A DNA stretch of 64,000 nucleotides from Streptomyces sp. PCS3-D2 (lineage in GTDB: Bacteria > Actinomycetota > Actinomycetes > Streptomycetales > Streptomycetaceae): NCBI RefSeq assembly GCF_000612545.2, contig NZ_CP097800.1:4972501-5036500 (forward strand), in the 5' to 3' direction. Each line of letters opens with the position of its first letter. Positions within the stretch are counted from its first letter, which is position 1. Positions 29,994-37,794 of this stretch are shown piece by piece. The notes beneath the pieces were generated by a model. That model was not told the DNA's origin and did no database searches. It saw nothing but the letters and a program-made list of their open reading frames with translations. A program made the translations under genes and the position numbers.

Positions 29994-30185
29994 CAGCATC
30001 CCTGGTAAGTGAAAGATACGGTCCGGATTTCGGTGCCGGATGACCGGTCAGCTTTGCGCAACGGACCGCTCTTTGGGGAGGGATGTCATCGACCGAGACC
30101 TACCGTGGCGGACACTCGCCAGTGCGGTGTTTCCGCCAGTGAGCCCGTATCCGGGCACAGTGGTGCGAAACCCTGGGGCCAAGTA

Positions 30186-30199
30186 GTCGATTTATCGAC
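30186..30199. promoter_or_regulatory. Small dyad upstream of the subtilase gene
   Basis: GTCGAT-TT-ATCGAC is a perfect 6-bp-arm inverted repeat in the 273-bp gap between the subtilase start and the CGNR stop. No other feature was seen in this gap. Function unknown. Confidence 0.3.
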
Positions 30200-30266
30200 A
30201 TGGCGGCCCCGAGTCGACACCGGCGCGAGGCCGGGCGCCGGCACCGGTGTGACAGATTTCGAGCGA

Positions 30267-30827
30267 TCAGCGCTCGCGCGTGCGCGCGTAGTGGCGCGAG
30301 GCCTTCGCCCTGTTCCCGCAGGACGACATCGAGCACCACCGCCGCGTTCCGTTGCGCGAGGTGTCGTGGAAGTGCAGGATGCACGTCTCCGAGGCGCAGG
30401 CGCGGATCCGCTCGGGCGTCGAGCTCAGCAGGTCGAGGTAGTCGCGCGCGGCCGTCCAGGCCGGACCCCAGGCCGGATCGGCGAACTCGGCCCGCTCGCC
30501 GGGACCTTCGGGGGTCAGGGTGGCGCGGATGCGGCCGTGCTCCAGTACGGCGTCCACGAGTGCCCGTGCACTGTCGTCGGCCGGGTCCGCCACCGCGCGG
30601 GCCAAGGCCTCGCGCGCGGTCATCAGGTGGACGAGGGTCGGGGCGTCGGCCTGGAACCGGTCGGCCAGTCCGGTGGACCGCAGCCAGACCGCGAGCCCTT
30701 CGACCCGGCCGAGACCGAAGGCGCCGGCGAAGAGGTCGACGGGCTCACCCTCGCGCATCCAGCGCGTGTTCAGCAGGTCGAGGGCGATCGGCTCCCCGGT
30801 CAGGGGTCGCGGGTCCGCAGTCGTCAT
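30267..30827 (-). CDS. CGNR zinc-finger / ABATE-domain regulator
   Basis: A 186-residue protein of the ABATE plus CGNR class, thought to be transcriptional regulators. The N-terminal ABATE domain starts GEPIALDLLNTRWM. The C-terminal zinc finger has RACASETCILHFHDTS and then the diagnostic RWCSMSSCGNRAKASRHY. The ATG at 30827 has GAGGAGAGGGAC upstream. It is divergent from a VOC protein gene, and the 122-bp shared region holds two identical CTAACCCCT boxes, one over the VOC promoter. This suggests the CGNR protein controls the VOC and downstream gene. Confidence 0.9.
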   Translation of the reverse strand: MTTADPRPLTGEPIALDLLNTRWMREGEPVDLFAGAFGLGRVEGLAVWLRSTGLADRFQADAPTLVHLMTAREALARAVADPADDSARALVDAVLEHGRIRATLTPEGPGERAEFADPAWGPAWTAARDYLDLLSSTPERIRACASETCILHFHDTSRNGTRRWCSMSSCGNRAKASRHYARTRER

Positions 30828-30844
30828 GTCCCTCTCCTCATTCA

Positions 30845-30915
30845 CTAACCCCTCAAGGATACGTGAACGGTTGACGCCCTCCTCCCTAACCCCTAAAGTG
30901 CATGTAGAAGGTTAG
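30845..30915. promoter_or_regulatory. Divergent promoter region with CTAACCCCT boxes
   Basis: CTAACCCCT occurs at 30845-30853 and 30886-30894, 41 bp apart. The second copy sits inside a good plus-strand promoter, TTGACG (30871-30876), 17 bp, TAAAGT (30894-30899). An inverted half-site GGTTAG follows at 30910-30915. It is probably the operator for the adjacent CGNR regulator. Confidence 0.6.
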
Positions 30916-30949
30916 AACTCGTTGAACGGCCTCTGGGGAAGGACCCGTC

Positions 30950-31411
30950 ATGACCACCGCCATCAGCAAGCTCCGCACCGGGCACGTCGGCCTGAACGTC
31001 ACCGATCTGGACCGCTCGCTCGCCTTCTACCGGGACGCCCTCGGCTTCCAGGCGCTGGAGGAAGGCAAGGAGGAGGGCCGCCGCTTCGCCTTCCTGGGCC
31101 AGGACGGCGAGCCCGTCCTCACGCTCTGGCAGCAGGCCGACGGCCCCTTCGTGCCAACCGCTGCGGGCCTGCACCACCTGGCCCTCTCGGCCGGCACGGT
31201 CGAGGAGGTGCGCGCGTACGAGGAGCGGCTGCGCGGCCTGGGCGTCACCTTCGCCCACGAGGGCCTCGTCGCGCACGGCGAGGGCACGGCCTCCGGCGGC
31301 ATCTTCTTCCACGACCCCGACGGCATCCGCCTGGAGATCTCCGTACCGGCCGGTGCCGAGGGTGCCCCCGCTCCCACCGCAGGGGCGCCGACCTGCGGGT
31401 TCTTCTCATGA
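30950..31411 (+). CDS. VOC-family (glyoxalase/bleomycin-resistance fold) protein
   Basis: A 153-residue protein with two beta-alpha-beta-beta-beta units of the vicinal-oxygen-chelate fold. It starts GHVGLNVTDLDRSLAFYRDA, has a metal-ligand His in GLHHLALSAG, and ends with IFFHDPDGIRLEISVPA, which supplies His and Glu ligands. Family members are dioxygenases, isomerases or drug-binding proteins; the reaction here is unknown. Transcription is likely from the TTGACG/TAAAGT promoter upstream. Its stop overlaps the start of the next gene (ATGA). Confidence 0.9.
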   Translation: MTTAISKLRTGHVGLNVTDLDRSLAFYRDALGFQALEEGKEEGRRFAFLGQDGEPVLTLWQQADGPFVPTAAGLHHLALSAGTVEEVRAYEERLRGLGVTFAHEGLVAHGEGTASGGIFFHDPDGIRLEISVPAGAEGAPAPTAGAPTCGFFS

Positions 31412-32292
31412 GCGGGGTCTATCACCGGGGTTCGCTGGCGGTGCAGGAGCGGGTCGGCGTGCGCGGGCCGGCCGAGCACGTCGGCCGTTCGATCACAACG
31501 GGCATCCGCGACGTCGCCGCGGCCTTCCTGGAGCTCCAGCCGCACCTGGTCGTCGGGGCCGCGGACGGCGCCGGCCGGATGTGGGCCTCCTGGCTCACCG
31601 GGCCGCCCGGCTTCGTGCGGGCCACCGGCCCGCACCGGATCGCCGTCACGAGCGGTCCGCTCGCGGGTGATCCGCTCGCCGAAGCGCTGGCCACGGCCGG
31701 GACCCGGCTCGGGACCCTCGCCCTCGACCCGCGCACCCGGCGCCGGATGCGGCTCAACGGAACGCTCGCGACGACCCCGCGGGGCTTCGCCGTCGAGGCG
31801 GAGCAGGTCTTCGCCAACTGTCCGAAGTACCTGCAGAAGCGGCAGCCGCTGGAACGGGTCGCGGAGGGGGCCGGAGTGGTGCACCGCGGGGACGCGCTCA
31901 CCGCCGGCCAGGTGCGGACCGTACGGGCGGCCGACACCTTCTTCGTCGCCACCACGGGACCGGACGGGGCCGACGCCAGCCACCGCGGCGGCTTGCCGGG
32001 CTTCGTGGAGGTGCTGTCACCGGCCGAGCTGGCCTGGCCCGACTACGCGGGCAACTCCATGTTCCTGACCCTGGGGAACCTGACCGCCGACCCGCGGGCC
32101 GGGCTGCTCTTCCCGGACTGGGAGAGCGGGGCCGTCCTCCAGCTCAGCGGCCGGGCCCGGACGGAGTTCGCGTCCGACGGCAGCCGTCGCACCCGCTTCA
32201 GGGTGGAGTCGGTGGTGGAGGCCGTACATCCGGGGCGGCTGTTGTGGAGCACCCCGGAGTACTCCCCTCACCTCGGGAGCACCACCAGGTAG
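31408..32292 (+). CDS. FMN-binding split-barrel (pyridoxamine 5'-phosphate oxidase-like) protein
   Basis: A 294-residue protein with two split-barrel halves. The first contains AADGAGRMWASWLTGPPGFV, the second contains RAADTFFVATTGPDGADASH and DYAGNSMFLTLGNLTADPRA, the usual pattern of FMN/F420-binding flavin-reductase or oxidase-like proteins. The final strands (AVLQLSGRARTEF) complete the barrel. Translation is coupled to the VOC gene by a 4-bp overlap, so both probably act in the same process, perhaps detoxification under control of the CGNR regulator. The 3' end overlaps the convergent downstream gene by 25 bp. Confidence 0.85.
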   Translation: MSGVYHRGSLAVQERVGVRGPAEHVGRSITTGIRDVAAAFLELQPHLVVGAADGAGRMWASWLTGPPGFVRATGPHRIAVTSGPLAGDPLAEALATAGTRLGTLALDPRTRRRMRLNGTLATTPRGFAVEAEQVFANCPKYLQKRQPLERVAEGAGVVHRGDALTAGQVRTVRAADTFFVATTGPDGADASHRGGLPGFVEVLSPAELAWPDYAGNSMFLTLGNLTADPRAGLLFPDWESGAVLQLSGRARTEFASDGSRRTRFRVESVVEAVHPGRLLWSTPEYSPHLGSTTR

Positions 32293-33230
32293 GCGGCGGG
32301 CTCGCGGTCACCGGAAGCCGTCAGGGCGGTCCGGATGACCGCGGCCTGCTGCTCGGGCCAGTCCCGGAGCTTGCGCGGGGTGATGTGGACGACGGTCACC
32401 CCGAGCCGCTCCAGGGCCTCCCGCTTGCGCACGCACGCGGACCACCCCTCGTCCTCCCCCTGACGCGGCGCGCGGGTGTCGATCTCCACGGCCACGGCGT
32501 GCTCGGGCCAGAACGCGTCGACGCCGCCGAGGTGCGGACCGCCGGGGATCCGCAGGTCCACGTTCCATACGGGGTCGGGCAGTCCATGGCCGCGGACGAC
32601 CTGGTAGAGCCGGTCCTCGGCGATCGCCCGGCCCTCCGCCAGCAGGGACTCGACGGCGTCGACCACGTGCGGCCGGTTCAGCAGCCGGGCCACCGTCAGC
32701 TCCCGTACGACGGCGGCCGGTTCGCACGCCCCGCTGCGGACCGCCTCGCTCAGCAGCCGGCGTACGGTACCGGCGTCGTCGAGCTGCGCGACGGCGTCGG
32801 CGACGGCCCGCGCGACGGGCGCCACGGGCAGCCCGGTGACCTCCTGGGGCCGGGGCGCGGTGTGCACGCGCACGATCCGCACGTCGCCGGTGGACCGCAG
32901 CCGCCGGGTGCCCGGCACCAGGACGTCGATGTGCGAGAGGGCGAGCAGCGGGGGCGCGGAGGGGAAGCGGTACAGGGCCAGGGCCGCCAGCCCGGTGATC
33001 ATGGCCTCGCCCGCGCCGCGCCGGCCCGCGTACAGCAGCGCCGCGTGCAGCCGTTCCTCGCTGGTCGCCGGCCCGGTGTGGAGCAGGAACACACCGGGCA
33101 GGATCTGCTGCCAGGGCCGCTCGGCGGCCTCGGAAGCGCTCACGCCGTGCTCGCGCAGCTGGGCGAGGGTCAGCACGCGCGGGCTGTTGCCGGTGAGGTG
33201 GGCGAGGGGGAGGGGTGCGTTGTGGTTCAT
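32268..33230 (-). CDS. AbiEi/DUF559-like protein of unknown function
   Basis: A 320-residue protein. The N-terminal half resembles the AbiEi antitoxin class: a short HTH-like region (LTLAQLREHGVSASEAAE), PWQQILPGVFLLHTGP, then ALLYAGRRGAGEAMITGLAAL. The C-terminal part (GGVDAFWPEHAVAVEIDTR...RLGVTVVHITPRKLRDW) matches a DUF559/very-short-patch-repair-like nuclease fold with possible catalytic Asp and Glu. This two-part layout is common in actinobacterial proteins often labelled type IV antitoxin. No AbiEii-type toxin is adjacent, so a toxin-antitoxin role is doubtful. The gene lies alone between convergent and co-oriented housekeeping genes. Confidence 0.7.
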   Translation of the reverse strand: MNHNAPLPLAHLTGNSPRVLTLAQLREHGVSASEAAERPWQQILPGVFLLHTGPATSEERLHAALLYAGRRGAGEAMITGLAALALYRFPSAPPLLALSHIDVLVPGTRRLRSTGDVRIVRVHTAPRPQEVTGLPVAPVARAVADAVAQLDDAGTVRRLLSEAVRSGACEPAAVVRELTVARLLNRPHVVDAVESLLAEGRAIAEDRLYQVVRGHGLPDPVWNVDLRIPGGPHLGGVDAFWPEHAVAVEIDTRAPRQGEDEGWSACVRKREALERLGVTVVHITPRKLRDWPEQQAAVIRTALTASGDREPAAYLVVLPR

Positions 33231-33482
33231 GACGCGGTGATTCCCTCAGGCCATGGCCTTGCTAACCCCTGTTACACGCTCGTCGGCAAATCCGGACAAG
33301 CCGGGGCTAAAGTACGGGCGTTCGACTGCCGATGAGGTGCGCCCGTACGGGTGACCGGACCGCACCGCGGTTGCCGGGGCTCCGCCCGGACCCCGCCCGG
33401 ACCCCGCCCCGGAGAGGCTGGATCGTCCAGCCCGTCCGGGGCGCGAGGCCCGGAGCCGGGCAGAGCACGGGCCCGGGGCCGG

Positions 33483-36038
33483 TCAGCCGGCCGCCGCGTC
33501 GCACCGCTGCGCGGCAAGGGCCCGGGCCAGGTCGTCGCGGGACTCCAGGACCAGGCGGCGCAGCGCCGGGGCGGCGGCCTCGTGTCCGGCCAGCCAGGCG
33601 TCCGTGGCGTCCAGCGTGGCGGCGTCGCCCTGGAGCGAGGGGTAGAGCCCCTTGACAATGTCCATCGCGATCTGGATCGACCGGTCCGACCACACCCGCT
33701 CGATGACCTCGAAGTAGCGCCCCGCGTGGGCCGCCAGCAGGTCCCGCTGCGACGACTGCTGCATACCCGCGATCGTCGCCTCCACCAGGGCGTTCGACAG
33801 CGCGTCCGACTCGACGACCGCGGCCCATGCCTGGTCCTTCACCGCCTGCGAGGGGCGAGCCGCCAGGCACCGCACCTGGTGCCGCTTGCCCGACGCCGTG
33901 TCGTCCCGCGCCAGTTCGGCGGCGAGGACTGCCTCGTCCACCGCACCGTGCGCGGCCAGCGGCAGCAGGAAGTCCCAGCGCAGCTCCTGGTCCACCTCCA
34001 GCCCGTCGATCCGCGCCGAGCCCTCCAGCAGCCCGAGGAGCAGCTGGAAGTCGCCCTCGGTCGCCGCGCTCGCCGCGAAGAACCGAGCCCAGGTCAGCTG
34101 GTGCTCCGACCCCGGCGCCGCCGCCCGCAGCTCGTGCAGCGCTCCCGCCGCCAGGTCCCGGCCGACCTGCTCGCGCCGGTCCGGCGCCGCGTAGTGGGTG
34201 ACCGAGGCGCGAGCCTGCGCGTGCAGCTGCTGCAGGACGCCGACGTCCGTCTCCCGGCCCGCGTGCGCCAGTACCAGCGAGACGAAGTCGTGCGCCGGCA
34301 TCAGGCCGTCCCGCGTCAGGTTCCACAGCGCCGACCAGCTCAGCGCCCGCGCCAGCGGATCCGTCAGGTCGCCCAGGTGCGCGCGCAGCGCGGCCAGCGA
34401 ACCCTCGTCGAAACGGACCTTGCAGTAGGTGAGGTCCTCGTCGTTGACCAGGACCAGGTCGGGCCGGTCCTGCCCGGACAGCTCCCCGATCACCGAGCGG
34501 GATCCGCGGACGTCGGCCTCGGCTCGCGCGTAGCGGACCAGCGAGCCGTCCGGCTCCCGCCGGTACAGGCCGACGCCGACCCGGTGCGGACGCAGCTCGT
34601 CGCCCTCCTGGACGACGGCGAGCTCGGCGATCCGCCCCTGGGCGTCGTGGGTCACCACCGGCGTCAGCACGTTCACGCCCGCCGTCTGCAGCCAGGCCCG
34701 CGACCACTCGGTCATGTCGCGGCCGGACACCTCGCCGAGTACCGACAGCAGGTCGTCGAGGGTGGTGTTCCCGTAGGCGTTCGCCTTGAAGTAGCGGCGC
34801 GCGCCCTCCAGGAACGCCTCCCGGCCCACGTAGGCGACCAGCTGCTTGAGCACCGCCGCGCCCTTGGCGTAGGTGATGCCGTCGAAGTTCAGCTTCGCGT
34901 CCTCCAGGTCACGGATGTCGGCCGTGATCGGGTGCGTGGACGGCAGCTGGTCGGCGCGGTAGGCCCACGCCTTGCGGTTGTTGGCGAAGGTCACCCAGGC
35001 CTGGTCGAAGCGGGTGGCCTCGACGAGCCCGAAGGAGCCCATGAAGTCCGCGAAGGACTCCTTCAGCCACAGGTCGTCCCACCACTTCATGGTGACCAGG
35101 TCGCCGAACCACATGTGCGCCATCTCGTGGAGGATCACGTTCGCGCGCCGCTCGTACGAGGCCTGCGTGACCTTGCCGCGGAAGATGTACTCCTCCCGGA
35201 AGGTCACCATCCCCGGGTTCTCCATGGCGCCCAGGTTGTACTCCGGCACGAAGGCCTGGTCGTACTTCCCGAAGGGGTAGGGGTAGTCGAAGATCTCGTG
35301 GAAGAGGTCGAAGCCCTGCTTGGTGACGAGGAAGACGTCGTCCGCGTCGAAGTGCTTCGCCAGGCCCTTGCGGCACATGGCGCCCAGCGGGATGGTCAGG
35401 TCGCCGCGGGTGTAGGTGTCCGTCACGTAGTGGTACGGCCCCGCAACCACGCAGGTGATGTACGTGGAGATCGGCGCGGTCTCGGCGAAGCGGCGGGTCC
35501 GGCCCTCGCGGGACTCCTCGGCGCCGTTGCTCCACACCTGCCAGCCCTCCGGCGCGGTGACCTCGAAGCGGTAGGGCGCCTTCAGGTCGGGCTGCTCGAA
35601 GTTCGCGTACACCCGGCGGGCGTCGGCCGGTTCGTACTGCGTGTAGAGGTAGACCTCGCCGTCCTCCGGGTCCACGAAGCGGTGCAGGCCCTCGCCCGTC
35701 CGGCTGTACGCACAGTTCGCGTCCACCACCAGGACGTTCTCGGAGGCCAGGCCGTCCAGGGCGATCCGGGCCCCGTCGAAGACGGCGGACACGTCCAGCG
35801 CCCGCCCGTTCAGGGTCACCGAGTTCACCGACGGCGCGATCAGGTCCGCGAAGGTGGCACCGCCGGGCGTCGCGGCCCGGAAGCGGATCGTCGTCACCGA
35901 GCGGAAGGTCCGCGGGCCCTCGGCCGGCTCGGCCTCGTCCACCGCCGAGCTGATGTCGAGGACGACCTCGTACCCGTCGACGGACAGCAGCTCGGCCCGC
36001 TCGCGGGCCTCCTCGCGGGACAGATTCTCTCCGGGCAC
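33483..36038 (-). CDS. pepN: Aminopeptidase N (M1 family), second copy
   Basis: A cytosolic zinc aminopeptidase of 851 residues. It has the GAMEN motif (LGAMENPGMVT), the zinc site HEMAHMWFGD followed by the Glu in LWLKESFADF, and a C-terminal helical ERAP1-like domain. Unlike the first copy, the motif is HEMAH rather than HELAH, and the loop LWLKESFADFMGSFGL differs, suggesting different peptide preference. The GTG at 36038 follows GAAGGAGTGCAG, mirroring the first copy's start. It diverges from the DsbA-fold gene over 139 bp. The 252-bp gap downstream holds GC-rich imperfect repeats (CCCGGACCCCGC twice) and no gene. Confidence 0.95.
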   Translation of the reverse strand: MPGENLSREEARERAELLSVDGYEVVLDISSAVDEAEPAEGPRTFRSVTTIRFRAATPGGATFADLIAPSVNSVTLNGRALDVSAVFDGARIALDGLASENVLVVDANCAYSRTGEGLHRFVDPEDGEVYLYTQYEPADARRVYANFEQPDLKAPYRFEVTAPEGWQVWSNGAEESREGRTRRFAETAPISTYITCVVAGPYHYVTDTYTRGDLTIPLGAMCRKGLAKHFDADDVFLVTKQGFDLFHEIFDYPYPFGKYDQAFVPEYNLGAMENPGMVTFREEYIFRGKVTQASYERRANVILHEMAHMWFGDLVTMKWWDDLWLKESFADFMGSFGLVEATRFDQAWVTFANNRKAWAYRADQLPSTHPITADIRDLEDAKLNFDGITYAKGAAVLKQLVAYVGREAFLEGARRYFKANAYGNTTLDDLLSVLGEVSGRDMTEWSRAWLQTAGVNVLTPVVTHDAQGRIAELAVVQEGDELRPHRVGVGLYRREPDGSLVRYARAEADVRGSRSVIGELSGQDRPDLVLVNDEDLTYCKVRFDEGSLAALRAHLGDLTDPLARALSWSALWNLTRDGLMPAHDFVSLVLAHAGRETDVGVLQQLHAQARASVTHYAAPDRREQVGRDLAAGALHELRAAAPGSEHQLTWARFFAASAATEGDFQLLLGLLEGSARIDGLEVDQELRWDFLLPLAAHGAVDEAVLAAELARDDTASGKRHQVRCLAARPSQAVKDQAWAAVVESDALSNALVEATIAGMQQSSQRDLLAAHAGRYFEVIERVWSDRSIQIAMDIVKGLYPSLQGDAATLDATDAWLAGHEAAAPALRRLVLESRDDLARALAAQRCDAAAG

Positions 36039-36177
36039 CTGCACTCCTTCGTGCGCGATCGCGTTCTTGACCGAATCCTCGCACGAGGGGGAATGCGTGC
36101 GGCGGCGTCCTGGTTGGCGACGGAGGACATGCGCCGTTGACGCCTTTTTCCACCTGAGACCGACACCGAGGAGAGAC

Positions 36178-36828
36178 ATGAGCGAGACCCAGGTGCGCGA
36201 GAAGACCCCGGTCGACTTCTGGTTCGACCCGCTCTGCCCTTGGGCCTGGATGACGTCCCGTTGGATGCTGGAGGTCGAGAAGGTCCGCGACGTCGAGGTG
36301 CGCTGGCACGTGATGAGCCTGGCCGTGCTCAACGAGAACAAGCTCGACGAGCTGCCCGAGGTCTACCGCGAGCTCCTCGGCCCCAAGGGCTGGGCGCCGG
36401 TGCGCGTGGTGATAGCCGCCCAGCAGAAGCACGGCGACGAGATCACCGGCAAGCTCTACACCGCGCTCGGCACCCGCATCCACAACGAGGACAAGGGCGC
36501 GACCCGTGAGGTGATCGCCGAGGCGCTGGCCGAGGTCGGCCTGCCGGCCGAGCTGCTCGCGTACGCCGACTCCGACGAGTACGACGAGGTGCTGCGGGCC
36601 TCGCACGACAACGGCATCGACCGCGTGGGCCAGGAGGTCGGCACTCCGGTGATCTCCGTTCCGGGCGCCGACGGCGAGGGCGACGTCGCCTTCTTCGGCC
36701 CCGTCGTGACCCCGACCCCGCGCGGCGAGGCCGCCGCCCGGCTGTGGGACGGCACCCTGCTCGTCGCCTCCACGCCCGGCTTCTACGAGATCAAGCGGAC
36801 CCGCACCAAGGGCCCGTCCTTCGAGTAG
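36178..36828 (+). CDS. DsbA-fold mycothiol-dependent nitroreductase-like protein
   Basis: A 216-residue thioredoxin-fold protein of the Rv2466c class. The N-terminal strand VDFWFDPLCPWAWMTSRWM carries the active-site Cys. A helical insert follows, and the cis-Pro loop is VGTPVISVPG. The mycobacterial enzyme has Cys-Pro-Trp-Cys; here the second Cys is Ala (CPWA), so only a monothiol (mycothiol-linked) mechanism is possible. The ATG at 36178 follows GAGGAGAGAC. It is divergent from pepN and convergent with sodF, sharing a strong terminator. A redox or detoxification role fits its neighbour but is inferred. Confidence 0.88.
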   Translation: MSETQVREKTPVDFWFDPLCPWAWMTSRWMLEVEKVRDVEVRWHVMSLAVLNENKLDELPEVYRELLGPKGWAPVRVVIAAQQKHGDEITGKLYTALGTRIHNEDKGATREVIAEALAEVGLPAELLAYADSDEYDEVLRASHDNGIDRVGQEVGTPVISVPGADGEGDVAFFGPVVTPTPRGEAAARLWDGTLLVASTPGFYEIKRTRTKGPSFE

Positions 36829-36848
36829 CCCGTACGGCGAGGACACAG

Positions 36849-36883
36849 AAGACCCCCGTGAGTCACGTCCTCACGGGGGTCTT
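36849..36883. terminator. Bidirectional terminator shared with sodF
   Basis: AAGACCCCCGTGAG and CTCACGGGGGTCTT form a perfect 14-bp stem with a 7-nt loop. It begins 20 bp after the DsbA-fold gene and ends the sodF 3' UTR on the other strand. Confidence 0.92.
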
Positions 36884-36940
36884 CCGCTGGACACCCCGGC
36901 CAGTGAAGGTTGAGAAGACGATCACGAGGCTGGGGGCACC
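36849..36940 (-). ncRNA. Candidate s-SodF-like small RNA from the sodF 3' UTR
   Basis: In Streptomyces coelicolor a stable RNA of about 90 nt is processed from the sodF 3' UTR and represses sodN. Here the sodF 3' UTR runs 128 nt from the stop to the end of the perfect terminator and contains C-rich tracts (CCCTCCCCC, GTGCCCCC) that could pair with a ribosome site. The exact 5' end is not determinable; the interval given assumes the same size. sodN is not in the window, so pairing cannot be tested here. Confidence 0.4.
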
Positions 36941-36959
36941 TCCCGGCGGTAGCTGGGGG
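36929..36959. repeat. Intergenic element with two GCTGGGGG boxes
   Basis: GCTGGGGG occurs at 36929-36936 and 36952-36959 around CACCTCCCGGCGGTA. The composition resembles a short dispersed intergenic element I associate with Streptomyces genomes. It lies within the sodF 3' UTR. Confidence 0.5.
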
Positions 36960-36976
36960 AGGGCTCGGGCGTGCGA

Positions 36977-37633
36977 TCAGCCCTTGACGGGGATCAGCAG
37001 CGGGGTGTTGGCCTTGGCGTCGGCGTAGCGCCGGGAGACGTCCTGCCAGTTGACGACGTTCCACATCGCCTCGATGAAGTCCACCTTCTGGTTCTTGTAC
37101 TGCAGGTAGAAGGCGTGCTCCCAGGCGTCGAAGACCAGGATCGGGGTGCTGGCGACACCCACGTTGCCCTGGTGGTCGTAGACCTGCTCGACGACGAGGC
37201 GGCCGCTGACGGGCTCGTACGCGAGCACGCCCCAGCCGGAACCCTGCGTGGCGGAGGACGCGAAGGTCAGCTGCTTCTTGAACTTCGCGAAGGAGCCGAA
37301 GGACTCGGTGATCGCGTCGGCCAGCTCGCCCAGGCCGTCGGCCGCGGTGGGCTCGCCGCCGCCCTCGCCGGTCTTCGGGCTGGCCATGTTGTGCCAGTAG
37401 ATGCTGTGCAGGATGTGGCCGGAGAGATGGAACGCGAGGTTCTTCTCCAGGCCGTTGAGCGCGCCCCAGTTCTCCTTGTCGCGCGCCTCCGCCAGCTGCT
37501 CCAGGGTGTTGTTGGCGCCCGTGACGTAGGCCGCGTGGTGCTTGTCGTGGTGCAGCTCGATGATCTGCGGGTTGATCACCGGCTCCAGCGCCGCGTAGTC
37601 GTACGGAAGCTCAGGAAGCGTGTAGATGGCCAT
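36977..37633 (-). CDS. sodF: Iron (iron-zinc) superoxide dismutase
   Basis: Cytosolic Fe-type superoxide dismutase of 218 residues that converts superoxide to peroxide and oxygen. Metal ligands are visible: His in [12 protein letters not shown], His in [15 protein letters not shown], and Asp and His in [13 protein letters not shown]. The C-terminal [14 protein letters not shown] is typical. The ATG at 37633 begins [13 protein letters not shown], the standard family N terminus. Upstream is a TTGCAA-N5-GCGCAA nickel-responsive Nur operator, so the gene should be repressed when nickel is available and SodN takes over. The 3' UTR may give an s-SodF-like RNA. Confidence 0.97.
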   Translation of the reverse strand: MAIYTLPELPYDYAALEPVINPQIIELHHDKHHAAYVTGANNTLEQLAEARDKENWGALNGLEKNLAFHLSGHILHSIYWHNMASPKTGEGGGEPTAADGLGELADAITESFGSFAKFKKQLTFASSATQGSGWGVLAYEPVSGRLVVEQVYDHQGNVGVASTPILVFDAWEHAFYLQYKNQKVDFIEAMWNVVNWQDVSRRYADAKANTPLLIPVKG

Positions 37634-37670
37634 GCGTGTTGTCCGGTCCCCTCGGCGTGCCAATCGCTAA

Positions 37671-37687
37671 TTGCAATTAATGCGCAA
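37671..37687 (-). promoter_or_regulatory. Nur (nickel-responsive Fur-family) operator of sodF
   Basis: TTGCAA-TTAAT-GCGCAA matches the Streptomyces Nur box TTGCAA-N5-TTGCAA with two changes in one half. It is centred 46 bp before the sodF start, where Ni-Nur repression of sodF is established in S. coelicolor. Confidence 0.78.
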
Positions 37688-37743
37688 CTGCACGCTAGCA
37701 GTATCTATTCCCAGTCACACGTAAGGGTTGCCTCTGTGCGACG

Positions 37744-37779
37744 CAGGCGGGCCCCGTGCTTCCGCACGGGGCCCGCCTG
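37744..37779. terminator. Terminator of the first APC permease
   Basis: CAGGCGGGCCCCGTGC and GCACGGGGCCCGCCTG form a perfect 16-bp stem with a TTCC loop, 15 bp downstream of the permease stop. Confidence 0.92.
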
Positions 37780-37794
37780 GTGGTCGAAGGGTGT

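Noticed and set aside
32268-32292. 25-bp overlap of two convergent genes as a possible misannotated fusion
   Set aside because: Both proteins keep normal C termini; short convergent overlaps are common in Streptomyces.
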